Below, piece by piece: positions 53,020 to 61,468 of a stretch of 64,000 bases of DNA. The notes beneath the pieces were generated by a model. It did not search any database. It saw only the letters and a list, made by a program, of their open reading frames with translations, and was not told where the DNA came from. How positions within the stretch are numbered: position 1 is the first letter of the stretch; each line of letters opens with the position of its first letter. This DNA comes from Rhizobium aethiopicum (lineage in GTDB: Bacteria > Pseudomonadota > Alphaproteobacteria > Rhizobiales > Rhizobiaceae): the NCBI RefSeq assembly GCF_014197535.1, contig NZ_JACIFV010000025.1:1-64000 (forward strand), in the 5' to 3' direction. Both the position numbers and the translations under genes were made by a program.

Positions 53020-53844
53020 ATGACAACAAGCGTTGACGTGACCGTTCTTGCCGATCTCTTGCGCCGCGCGGCAAAGGCCGAGATCCTGCCGCGCTTCCGT
53101 CGGCTCGGCCGGGATGAGGTGCGCGCCAAGAGCGAGGCGACCGATCTTGTCACCGAGGCCGACGAGCAGGCCGAGCGGATGATCAAGGCGGAAGCGCAAC
53201 GGCGCTGGCCGGACGCGCTGTTCCTCGGTGAAGAGTCGGTCGCGGCCGACCCGGCGCTGCTCGGCAGGCTTGCCGATGCCGATCTCGCCATCGTGGTCGA
53301 TCCGGTCGACGGAACGTTCAACTTCGCCGCCGGCATCCCGGCCTTCGGCGTCATGGCCTCGGTCTTATCAGGCGGCGAAACCATTGCCGGCATCATCTAC
53401 GATCCGATGGGCGACGACTGGGTGATGGCGGAGAAGGGCGGCGGTGCCTGGCTGCGCAGGCCGGATGGCGAGGCGCAGCGGCTGCGGGCCGCCGACCCTG
53501 TCGCGCTCGACCAGATGGTCGGCATGGCTTCGACCGGCTACCTGCCAGTGGAGAAGCGCGCCGAGGTCCTCGGCAATCTCGCCAAGGTGCGCTTCCTCAC
53601 CAACTATCGCTGTGCTGCCCACGAATACCGCACCCTTGCTGGCGGGCATGTCCATTACCTGATGTACAACAAGCTGATGCCCTGGGATCATCTTGCCGGC
53701 ACGCTGATCTCGCAGGAGGCCGGCGCCTATGCCGCCCGCTTCGACGGCTCACCCTATTTGCCGCAGCACCTCGACGGCGGTCTGCTGATTGCGCCTGACA
53801 AGGCATCGTGGGATACGCTGCGGCGTGAGGTCGTTACCATCTAA
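53020..53844 (+). CDS. Inositol monophosphatase family protein (second copy)
   Basis: A 274-residue paralogue of the preceding gene, with the same order of motifs: LGEESV, VDPVDGTFNFAAGIPAF and MPWDHLAGTLISQEAG. The two proteins align along their whole length with clear but partial identity, so the duplication is not recent. ATG at 53020 has GAGAGG upstream. Possibly cotranscribed with the first copy; the two may differ in substrate. Confidence 0.85.
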   Translation: MTTSVDVTVLADLLRRAAKAEILPRFRRLGRDEVRAKSEATDLVTEADEQAERMIKAEAQRRWPDALFLGEESVAADPALLGRLADADLAIVVDPVDGTFNFAAGIPAFGVMASVLSGGETIAGIIYDPMGDDWVMAEKGGGAWLRRPDGEAQRLRAADPVALDQMVGMASTGYLPVEKRAEVLGNLAKVRFLTNYRCAAHEYRTLAGGHVHYLMYNKLMPWDHLAGTLISQEAGAYAARFDGSPYLPQHLDGGLLIAPDKASWDTLRREVVTI

Positions 53845-53887
53845 ACCTATGCGACCGGCCGTCGCAAAGCCGGTCGCAAATGACAAT

Positions 53888-54373
53888 TTAGGCGTAGAAC
53901 TTTTCCATCAGGAAGTTTTCCAGGCCCTGTCCGCGCTTCTCGACGGTTTGCCGGGTTATCACGCGAAATCCTTTGCGTTCAAAGAACGGACGAGCAGTTC
54001 TGCTTGCTTCCGTATATATTCGGCGAAATCCAAGCCTGAGAGCCTCTTCTTCGACCCTGCCCAGCAGGCGGGTTGCTACACCGATCCCTTGATAGCCAGG
54101 GTGCACGAACATCATGTCGAGGCACCCGTCGCTGGTGAGATCCGAAAAACCAACAGCGTTTCCGGCTATCTCTGCCATCCAGGCCGGTCTGCTCATCCTT
54201 CGTTCCGCCCATAGGGCGCGATCCTCCACCTTTGCCCAAGCTGCGATCTCAGCGGCGGAATAGTCTTTTGACGAGACTTCCCGGATGGAGCGCAGAAAAA
54301 TCTCGATCGTGGCGTCCACGTCACCCGGTACATAAGGCCTGATCAGAATTCGCTCGTCCATCAAGACCGCCAT
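53888..54373 (-). CDS. GNAT family N-acetyltransferase
   Basis: A 161-residue acetyltransferase. The acetyl-CoA motif is HPGYQGIGVATRLL (Q-x-x-G-x-G/A), preceded by a beta strand (LDMMFV) and followed by YTEASRTARPFFERKGF. This resembles the YafP-like GNAT group that modifies small molecules. Start at 54373; a Met four codons later is an alternative. Convergent with the second phosphatase gene. Confidence 0.83.
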   Translation of the reverse strand: MAVLMDERILIRPYVPGDVDATIEIFLRSIREVSSKDYSAAEIAAWAKVEDRALWAERRMSRPAWMAEIAGNAVGFSDLTSDGCLDMMFVHPGYQGIGVATRLLGRVEEEALRLGFRRIYTEASRTARPFFERKGFRVITRQTVEKRGQGLENFLMEKFYA

Positions 54374-54395
54374 GAATTGATCCGGTTCACCTGCC

Positions 54396-55675
54396 TCAGA
54401 AATGGGCGGTGCCCGGATCGAGCTGCGGACTGTCGCCGGGATGGGTGAAGAGCTTGCCGTTCTCAGCCCACAGAGTGGCTGCGATCGTCACCAGACCGAA
54501 CAGCGCGAATCCGCCGAAGAGCGGCTGCACCGTGCCGTTGAACATCTGCCCGACCAGGCCACCGAGGATGGCGCCGAAGGTCGTCGAGACAAAGCCGGTG
54601 ATGGCAGTCGCCGTGCCGGCGAGATTGCCCATCGGCTCGAGGCTGATGGCGGTGAAATTGGTGGCGATCACCGCAAACATCATCAGAACGATTGTGAAGA
54701 TGCTGTAGGCGGTGGCGAAATCCGGCTTGCCCGCCAAGGCGATGACGAAGCCGAGAGCCGACAGTGCCGTGAAGATCAGCAGCGCGGCATGCGAGATCCG
54801 GCGCATACCGAATTTGCGGACGAAGAAGCCGTTGGCGAAATTGGCGACGGCAATGCCGCCGGCAGTCGCCGCAAAGGCGATCGGCAGCCAGTCACCGAGA
54901 CCAATACTTCGCCGAAAACCTGCTGCACCGAAATCACATAGGCGCTGATGACGCCTGTGAACATGGTCAGACCGATCATGTAGCCGCAGGTGATGCGGTT
55001 GGTGAGCACGGTCTTGAAGCCGTCTGCGACGGAGCCGACCGACAGCGGCAGGCGTTCTGCCGGGGGCAGCGATTCCTTCAGCCGCAGAAGAGCCCAGACG
55101 AACAGGATGCTGGCGACGGCGCCGAGCAGGATGAAGATCCAGTGCCAGTTTGCATAGAGGATGATGAGCTGGCCGACCGAAGGGGCAACGATCGGCACGA
55201 TCATGAAGACGATCATGACGTAGGACATGACGCGGGCCATTTCGCGGCCGCCGAAGCAGTCGCGGACGATGGCCATGGTGGTGATGCGCACGGCCGCGCC
55301 GCCCACGCCCTGAATGAAGCGCATGAGGAGCAGCATTTCGAAGCTGCCGGTTGCGGCAGCGGCAAACATCGCGACCACATAGCAGGCGAGGCCCCCGAGC
55401 AGGATGTTACGGCGGCCGAAAGTGTCGGAAAGGCTGCCGAAGAATATCTGCGAGACGCCGAAGCCGAGGAAGAACACGCCGATGATGAGCTGCGCGTCGT
55501 TGGTGTTGGTGACGCCGAGGGAATGGCCGATATTGGGTAATGCCGGCAGCATGCTGTCGATTGCCATGGCAATGCTGGCGGTCATGATGGCGATGGTGAC
55601 GACGAATTCGCCGAAGCCCATGCCGATGCGGCGGGAACCCTGGTTTTCCTGGTGCGGTTTATGCGGCGGCGTCAT
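54396..55675 (-). pseudogene. Bcr/CflA-type MFS efflux gene with a frameshift
   Basis: Starting at 55675 (MTPPHKPHQENQG), the frame encodes the first nine or so membrane segments of a Bcr/CflA-type multidrug transporter, including SQIFFGSLSDTFGRRNILLGG. The match is lost after QQVFGEVL near 54900. The other frame then supplies the remaining family sequence to 54396 (GMRRISHAALLIFTAL ... FTHPGDSPQLDPGTAHF). Adding one G to a GG run at about 54897-54904 restores GLGDWLPIAF and a 426-residue protein. It is therefore inactive or a sequencing error. Paralogue of the gene upstream. Confidence 0.78.
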
Positions 55676-55710
55676 GCGGTGAAATCCTGGATGCGGAAGG
55701 GACCGGCCGC

Positions 55711-56958
55711 TCAAACGGCCGGATTGTGCTGATGGAAGAGGCGGCCCTTTTCGGCGATCAGCACGAAGATGAGCCCGATGATCGAGACGATGAAATAACC
55801 GGCGACCATCGGCAGCGCCGTGCCGTCGAAGGCCTGGCCGATGCCGGCGCCGATAAGGGCGCCGCCGACCGTGCTCATGAAGCCGAGGACGGAGGAGGCA
55901 GTGCCGGCAACGTGTCCAAGCGGCTCCATGGCGAGCGAGTTGAAGTTCGAGCCGATCCAGCCGAACTGGAACATGGCAAGCCCGAAGAAGGAGATGAACA
56001 ACGCAAACGGCATCGGCTCGGAACTTGCCATCTGGACGATCAGCCAAATGGTGTTGATGGCAATGAAGCCGAGCAGCGAGCCGTGTGACAGGCGGCGCAT
56101 GCCGAGTTTGCCGACGAAACGCGAATTGAAGAAGGACGACAGCGACATGAAGATCGCCACACCGGCAAAGGCGAAGGGGAAGTAGACGCCGAGGCCGTAG
56201 ATGCCGACATAGATCTGCTGGGCGGAGTTGATGAACCCGAACAGCGCACCGAAGATGAAGGTGCTGGCGATGGTGTAGCAAAGCGCCACGCGGTTGGTCA
56301 GCACCAGCTTGAAGGCGCCGAAGATCGAGCGGGCGGTGAAGGGGCGGACATTCTGCGGATGCAAGGTTTCCGGCAGGCGGACATAGGCCCAGACGCCGAT
56401 CGCCGTCGCCATTGTGGCGATGAAAAGGAAGATCAGGTGCCAGTTGCCGAAGAACATGACGACCTGGCCGGTGCCGGGCGCAATCACCGGCACGATCATG
56501 AAGACCATCATGATGAGCGACATGACCTCCGCCATCTGCCGGCCGCCATAGATGTCGCGGACGATGGAGATGGTGATGACGCGGGTGGCGGCCGAGCCGA
56601 CGCCCTGGATGAAGCGAAGCACCAGCAGGCCGGCGAAGGAGGGAACGAAAACGATTCCGATGGCGGATGTGATATAGACGACGAGGCCGATCAACAGCGG
56701 CGTGCGGCGGCCGAAACGGTCGGAGAGCGGACCGTAGAACAGCTGGGCGCAGCCGAAACCGAGCAGATAGGAGGAGACGACGAACTGCCGGTGATTCTCG
56801 CTTTCGACGCCGAGGCTCGCGCCGATCTGCTGCAGCGCCGGGAGCATGATGTCGATGGCAAGCGAGTTGATGGCCATCAGGAAGGCGGCAAGCGCGATGA
56901 ACTCACGCTTGCCCATGGGCAGGCGGCCCGCGGACACGGCTTGTGATGAATCTGTCAC
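55711..56958 (-). CDS. Bcr/CflA-type multidrug MFS transporter
   Basis: A 415-residue transporter with twelve predicted membrane segments. The Bcr/CflA hallmark motif appears as CAQLFYGPLSDRFGRRTPLLIGL (loop 2-3) and RFIQGVGSAATRVITISIVRD in TM4-5. Members extrude drugs such as bicyclomycin or chloramphenicol; the substrate here is unknown. It is intact, lies directly upstream of the frameshifted paralogue (35-base gap), and probably shares a transcript with it. Confidence 0.86.
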   Translation of the reverse strand: MTDSSQAVSAGRLPMGKREFIALAAFLMAINSLAIDIMLPALQQIGASLGVESENHRQFVVSSYLLGFGCAQLFYGPLSDRFGRRTPLLIGLVVYITSAIGIVFVPSFAGLLVLRFIQGVGSAATRVITISIVRDIYGGRQMAEVMSLIMMVFMIVPVIAPGTGQVVMFFGNWHLIFLFIATMATAIGVWAYVRLPETLHPQNVRPFTARSIFGAFKLVLTNRVALCYTIASTFIFGALFGFINSAQQIYVGIYGLGVYFPFAFAGVAIFMSLSSFFNSRFVGKLGMRRLSHGSLLGFIAINTIWLIVQMASSEPMPFALFISFFGLAMFQFGWIGSNFNSLAMEPLGHVAGTASSVLGFMSTVGGALIGAGIGQAFDGTALPMVAGYFIVSIIGLIFVLIAEKGRLFHQHNPAV

Positions 56959-57053
56959 AATGAAATTCCCATAAACAGGCCAAGGCGCTGCTCACCGCAG
57001 CGCCTCGGACTCGAGAAACAGATTTGGAAACCGGGCGGACGTCCGGTGACCGG

Positions 57054-57389
57054 TCAGGCGGCGCCGCGAACGGTGACGCCGTTTTCCTGGAGATGCTGCT
57101 GCAGTTCACCGGCCTGGAACATTTCCCGGACGATGTCGCAACCGCCGACGAACTCGCCCTTTATGTAGAGCTGCGGGATCGTCGGCCAGTTGGAATAATC
57201 CTTGATGCCCTGGCGGATTTCCGAATCGGCGAGCACATTGATGCCCTTGTAGTCGACGCCGATGTAATCGAGAATCTGCACGACCTGGCCGGAGAACCCG
57301 CACTGCGGAAACTGCGGCGTGCCCTTCATGAAGAGGACGACGTCGTTGCTCTTGATTTCGTTGTCGATGAATTCGTGAATGCCGCTCAT
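57054..57389 (-). CDS. grxD: Monothiol glutaredoxin (Grx4/GrxD type)
   Basis: A 111-residue single-domain glutaredoxin with the monothiol CGFS active site (C30 in MKGTPQFPQCGFSG) and conserved WPTIPQLYIKGEFVGGCDIV. Such proteins bind a [2Fe-2S] cluster with glutathione and hand it to targets, often with BolA. No bolA is seen next to it here. Start at 57389 has GAAAGGAATC upstream. Cytoplasmic. Confidence 0.95.
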   Translation of the reverse strand: MSGIHEFIDNEIKSNDVVLFMKGTPQFPQCGFSGQVVQILDYIGVDYKGINVLADSEIRQGIKDYSNWPTIPQLYIKGEFVGGCDIVREMFQAGELQQHLQENGVTVRGAA

Positions 57390-57559
57390 GGGATCTGATT
57401 CCTTTCAACAGGCGAGTTAAAGGCCCGCCGTTTCAATCGTTTCCCTTAGATAGCATGTGACAGCAGGAATTCCAGCCGCCCGAACCAAAAAAAGACCATC
57501 TGGTCAGACCACTTTGCGATTGTTGCCGTCGCGTTACGGTCGGAAGTTTTCCTCGCGTC

Positions 57560-57790
57560 TCAGACGCGACGCTGCCGGCTGCGGCCGGCGGCGGTGCGGC
57601 GCTTGCTGACCTGTTTGCGGGCGGGCTTGCGCTTGGCCGTAGCCGTCTTCCGGACAGCCGTCGTCGTCGCGGCGGAGCGTGCCTTGCGCCTCTTGCGTTT
57701 CGTCGAGACGCGACCTGTGGTTTTCTTCAGGATTTCCTTCAGCACGCTGTCGACGACGCCCGATATCAATTCTTTTACAAGATCGGCCAC
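57560..57790 (-). CDS. Small Lys/Arg-rich protein of unknown function
   Basis: A 76-residue protein. Residues 1-26 look like an amphipathic helix (MADLVKELISGVVDSVLKEI). The rest is extremely basic, a run of Lys, Arg, Ala and Thr with an RKPARKQ-type segment and no acidic residues, like the tails of histone H1-like or DNA-binding proteins. It may bind DNA, RNA or membranes. The start has GAGGGG on the minus strand upstream. It could be lineage-specific. Confidence 0.55.
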   Translation of the reverse strand: MADLVKELISGVVDSVLKEILKKTTGRVSTKRKRRKARSAATTTAVRKTATAKRKPARKQVSKRRTAAGRSRQRRV

Positions 57791-57953
57791 AAAACCCCTC
57801 CGTTTGCGGTGAAAACGACTTGCCTGCTATTGAATTCCGGATGAGTTCGGTTAGCAAGACGGCTTTGAAATCATACCTGCTTTTTCGCGATGTCGGCGGC
57901 CAGCAGGCGGTTTGCAGCAATATGCCGGCTATTTGCCCGGCCGGAACAGCGGA

Positions 57954-59144
57954 ATGACATTGATAAAGAAGCGGGTCGTCCTGCATTTCCCGGGCTTCGA
58001 GCCGCTCGACGGCCTTGCCCATAGGGCGCGGTACGAACGCTCTGCCAGACAGAGTGCTGCCGTCTGGGGCTACTCCGTCGAAACCGGTGCGCCGGAGGCG
58101 GGAAGCGATCCTCTCAGCTTCGAGGTCACGACGGGCAGCGCAGGAGCCTACGAGACGGCGCCTGCGGCGGAGACCAGTTCCGCCGGCTGGCGGACGAAGA
58201 GCCGGATCCATATGGTTGATCACGACATGTTCGTGCGTCGGCTGCGTGGCCGCAACACGCTGAGCCGGATCATTGCAGGCTTTCGGAGTTGCGCCGAGAT
58301 CATGCTGGAAGGTGGCATGCGGGGATATTTCAGGCATGCGTGGCGTTTCGGCGTGTTCTTCCTCTTTCCGTTCCTACTGACGGCGCTGGCGATCGCGCTG
58401 ACGGCCGAGATCGTTTTCCTGCCCTATAGTCTCGGCTTCTCCGCCTGGCACGTGCTGTGGAGTGGGCCACTGGCGCTCTGCTTCTTCATCTTCGCCTTCC
58501 TGCCTTTTTCCGAGCGTTTCCATACGCTGCATCTTTTTGCCGATTGGGAAATGGCAGTGGCGCTCGGCCGTATGGATCGGGCCGAGTTCAACGACTGGCT
58601 GGAAGAGCGGGCCATTGCGGTGCGCAAGGCGCTGACCGAGGAGGCGGACGAGTACGTGATCTCCTCGCACAGCATGGGATCGAGCGTCGCCGCCCATGTC
58701 ATCGGCATATTGCTTGAAAAGGAGCCGGAGATTTTCAAGGGCAGGCGCGTCGTGTTTGCCACGCTCGGCAGCGCCATTCTGCAATGCGCCCTGCTGTCAT
58801 CGGCAACGTCGCTTCGCGCCCGCGTCGGCCTGATCGCCCGCTGTCCGGAGATCTGCTGGCTCGACGTGCAATGCCTGACGGATTCGATCAATTTCTACAA
58901 GGTGCCGGTCGTTGCCGTCGCAGGCCATGCAGACGCGCCTGCGGCGAAGATCCTTCTTATCCGCGTCAAGCAGATGCTGACGGGCGAGCACTATCGGAAG
59001 ATCCGCAAGGACCAGCTGCGCGTCCACCGGCAATATGTGCTGGGGCCAGATCTCAGGGCACCCTTTGATTTCACGCTGATGACGTCAGGTCCGATGCCGG
59101 CGTCGGTTTTTGCCTCTCCGGAGCAGAACAAGCTGCCGACTTGA
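57954..59144 (+). CDS. Membrane-associated putative alpha/beta hydrolase
   Basis: A 396-residue protein. The first 100 residues hold KRVVLHFPGFEPL, a hydrolase-like first strand with an oxyanion-type turn. Two hydrophobic segments (about 128-152 and 163-182) then predict membrane anchoring. A DEYVISSHSMGSSVAAHVIG stretch resembles the nucleophile elbow of lipases/esterases, with Ser in place of the first Gly. A basic region follows, and a C-terminal RVHRQYVLGPDLRAPFDF segment. A lipase or esterase role is plausible but unproven. Start ATG at 57954; weak ribosome-binding site. Confidence 0.6.
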   Translation: MTLIKKRVVLHFPGFEPLDGLAHRARYERSARQSAAVWGYSVETGAPEAGSDPLSFEVTTGSAGAYETAPAAETSSAGWRTKSRIHMVDHDMFVRRLRGRNTLSRIIAGFRSCAEIMLEGGMRGYFRHAWRFGVFFLFPFLLTALAIALTAEIVFLPYSLGFSAWHVLWSGPLALCFFIFAFLPFSERFHTLHLFADWEMAVALGRMDRAEFNDWLEERAIAVRKALTEEADEYVISSHSMGSSVAAHVIGILLEKEPEIFKGRRVVFATLGSAILQCALLSSATSLRARVGLIARCPEICWLDVQCLTDSINFYKVPVVAVAGHADAPAAKILLIRVKQMLTGEHYRKIRKDQLRVHRQYVLGPDLRAPFDFTLMTSGPMPASVFASPEQNKLPT

Positions 59145-59162
59145 GGGCTGGTTTCGTCGCCA

Positions 59163-59879
59163 TCAAGGGAGATTCTCTTCACCGTCGCCGGCCAAGTCAC
59201 CGTCTCCCGCAGCAGTTCCGTTCAGACCGCGTACGAAATCCGCAAAGAAGGCCGAGGCATGAGTGGATCTTCGGTGCACGGCGATCGTCTGGGGAATTTC
59301 GGAGAACGCTCCTTCTACCAGCCGGAAGCCGGAAATCCGCTCCGACGTCTGAACGAGGAATTCGGTCAATCCCGCAGCCGCGTCGCATTGCGACCCGACA
59401 AGGAGATCAATGGCAGCTGCCGGGCTGTCGGTATGCGAGACAGTCGCTTTTTCAAGGGTACGTTCGAGCTGCTTCGTGTATGCGGCACTTCTTGCGGAGG
59501 CGATCTGCACGCCTTCGAGGTCGAGGTCTCCGACTGTCCGGAACGCCGAAGCCTCGCGCACCATATAGGTCGCTTTGACCGACATATAGGGGGGTGAAAA
59601 GGAGAATCGGTCGGCTCTCGATGCATCCGAGGCAATGAAAGCAATGTCCCACTCGCCGCGATCCGCGGCGGCGAGGATGTCGGCGGCCGAGCCGTACTGG
59701 ATCAGCGACAGGCCGCAATCCAGTTGCTCCGCAATTTTGCGACCGATCCGAGCGCTTGGACCGACCAAGGCGCCGGCCTGATCGTCCCACCGGACCAGGG
59801 CAGCATTCGACATGTTGACGGCCGCCCGGATTGCGCCCGCCGGCGCTATCTCGGCCAGAACTTTTTTCCGCGTCGACAT
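59163..59879 (-). CDS. Substrate-binding-protein-like, no signal peptide
   Basis: A 238-residue protein with the fold pattern of family 3 solute-binding proteins: VNMSNAALVRWDDQAGALVGPSARIGRKIAEQL, GEWDIAFIASDASRADRFSFSPPYMSV and SARSAAYTKQLERTL. Unlike classic members it has no signal peptide from 59879, and an upstream extension to 59936 adds none. No ABC permease or ATPase is nearby. It lies 13 bases after the aldolase gene in the same minus-strand unit, so it probably serves the catabolic cluster, perhaps as a cytoplasmic binding or enzyme-like protein. Confidence 0.7.
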   Translation of the reverse strand: MSTRKKVLAEIAPAGAIRAAVNMSNAALVRWDDQAGALVGPSARIGRKIAEQLDCGLSLIQYGSAADILAAADRGEWDIAFIASDASRADRFSFSPPYMSVKATYMVREASAFRTVGDLDLEGVQIASARSAAYTKQLERTLEKATVSHTDSPAAAIDLLVGSQCDAAAGLTEFLVQTSERISGFRLVEGAFSEIPQTIAVHRRSTHASAFFADFVRGLNGTAAGDGDLAGDGEENLP

Positions 59880-59892
59880 CGGCGCGAACTCC

Positions 59893-60657
59893 CTAAGATG
59901 CAAACCTGCCTGCGAGCGCTTCCGATCCTCTCGCAAGCAGGGCGACGTCTACGCCAACGGCGGTGAACAACGTCCCGAGCGAAATGCAGCGGGCCGCGAA
60001 CGACTCGTCCGGCGTAAGGATGCCTGCCGGCTTTCCAAGAATTTTTAGACGTCCGATCGCATCTTCGATCGCCGCGACCACCTCGGGATGCCCCGGTTGT
60101 CCGGGATGACCGAAGCTAGCCGCCAGATCGGCGGGGCCGATGAAGATGCCGTCGACGCCCTCGACCGCGGCGATGGCTTCCAGCCGAGCGAGTGCCTCGC
60201 GGGTCTCGATCTGCAGAAGCAGGCAAATCTCTTGTTCAGCAATCCGCGCGTAATTCGGGACACGCCCGAAGCGGGTGGCGCGCGTCAAGGCGGAGACGCC
60301 GCGAATCCCGCGCGGCGGATACCGGATAGCGGCGACCGCCGCCTTCGCTTCCTCTTCGTTCTGCACATAGGGAATGAGGAGCGTCTGGACGCCGATGTCC
60401 AGAAAGCGCTTGATCAGCACCGGATCGTTGAATGCCGGGCGTACGACTGGGGACACGTCGTAAGGCGCGACCGCCTGCAATTGCGGCAGGACGGTGAGGA
60501 CGTCGCTTGGAGAGTGCTCGGTATCGAACAGCAGCCAGTCGAAGCCCGACGGCGCGACGATTTCTGCCGCGTAGCTTCCGGGAAGGCCGCACCAGAGTCC
60601 GATCTGGCTTTGACCGGCACTCAGTTTCCGCTTGAAGTGATTGACGGGAAGTTCCAT
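59893..60657 (-). CDS. HpaI/HpcH-family class II aldolase
   Basis: A 254-residue metal-dependent pyruvate aldolase of the HpcH/HpaI group. Conserved features are FDTEHSPSD (catalytic H48), VVRPAFNDPVLIKRFLDIGVQTLLIPYVQ (substrate-binding Arg), the metal ligand region LLLQIET and GIFIGPADLAASFG. It cleaves 4-hydroxy-2-oxo acids to pyruvate plus an aldehyde. Start at 60657; the upstream hydratase gene ends 7 bases before it. The true substrate in this cluster is unclear. Confidence 0.85.
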   Translation of the reverse strand: MELPVNHFKRKLSAGQSQIGLWCGLPGSYAAEIVAPSGFDWLLFDTEHSPSDVLTVLPQLQAVAPYDVSPVVRPAFNDPVLIKRFLDIGVQTLLIPYVQNEEEAKAAVAAIRYPPRGIRGVSALTRATRFGRVPNYARIAEQEICLLLQIETREALARLEAIAAVEGVDGIFIGPADLAASFGHPGQPGHPEVVAAIEDAIGRLKILGKPAGILTPDESFAARCISLGTLFTAVGVDVALLARGSEALAGRFAS

Positions 60658-60664
60658 CGGCGCC

Positions 60665-61447
60665 TCACACGAACGAGACGCCGATGGAGCCGACCGGACC
60701 ATAGTCGGCTTGGATGACATCGCCCTTGGCGATGTCCACGGGGCGGGTGAACGAGCCGGCAAGCACGATCTGGCCCTTCTTCAAGCCGCCTCCGACGGCA
60801 TGGAGTTTGTTCACGAGCCAGGCGATACCCGCGGCCGGATGCCCCATTATAGCTGCGGAAACCCCCGATTCTTCGATGATGCCGTTTTTCGAAAGCGTCG
60901 CGCCGACCCAGCGGATGTCGATATCCATTGGCCGGATGATGCGGCCGCCCACGACGATCGCTCCAAAGGCGGCGTTGTCGGCGATTGTATCGGTGATCGC
61001 TCTGGGTACCTCGGTTCGGTAGTCGATGATCTCAAGCGCAGGAACGACAAATTCAGTCGCGCGCATGACATCATAGATCCGAGCGCTTGGTCCTTCGAGA
61101 TCCTCGCCCATTACGAAGGCGAGTTCGACTTCGAGGCGAGGCTTGATGAAGAGCTCCGCCCTGATCTGCGCCCCGTCGTTATAGAGAGCATCGTCGAGAA
61201 TGACGCCGTAGTCGGGCTCCGTCATTTTCGAGGCCATCTGCATCGCCCGCGATGTCAGTCCGATTTTATGACCCGCGATCCGCGCGCCCTTTGCAATCCG
61301 GGCCTGCGCCCAGAGCGCTTGGATCTTATATGCGTCTTCAAGTTCCAAATGCGGGTATGTCCTGCTTGGCTGGACAATGGGCCTGCGTTCGGTTTCTGCC
61401 CTCAGCAGCGCGTCGGCGGCCGCCTGGCGTTCTTTTTCGGTAATCAT
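60665..61447 (-). CDS. HpaH-like 2-oxo-hept-4-ene-dioate hydratase
   Basis: A 260-residue hydratase/decarboxylase-superfamily enzyme of the fumarylacetoacetate-hydrolase-like group. The typical segments are GHKIGLTSRAMQ, the metal-binding RLEVELAFVMGEDLEG, FVVPALEIIDYR and AAGIAWLVNKL. In homoprotocatechuate breakdown HpaH adds water to 2-oxo-hept-4-ene-1,7-dioate before HpaI cleaves it. The two enzymes are adjacent here, 7 bases apart, as in hpa clusters, but the rest of that pathway (extradiol dioxygenase, HpaD/E/F/G) is absent. Confidence 0.84.
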   Translation of the reverse strand: MITEKERQAAADALLRAETERRPIVQPSRTYPHLELEDAYKIQALWAQARIAKGARIAGHKIGLTSRAMQMASKMTEPDYGVILDDALYNDGAQIRAELFIKPRLEVELAFVMGEDLEGPSARIYDVMRATEFVVPALEIIDYRTEVPRAITDTIADNAAFGAIVVGGRIIRPMDIDIRWVGATLSKNGIIEESGVSAAIMGHPAAGIAWLVNKLHAVGGGLKKGQIVLAGSFTRPVDIAKGDVIQADYGPVGSIGVSFV

Positions 61448-61468
61448 TATCTAGCTCTGCTGGTTTCG

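Noticed and set aside
57106..57408. Alternative 100-residue frame over grxD
   Set aside because: It is a frame-shifted shadow of the glutaredoxin gene. The CGFS protein is clearly the real product.
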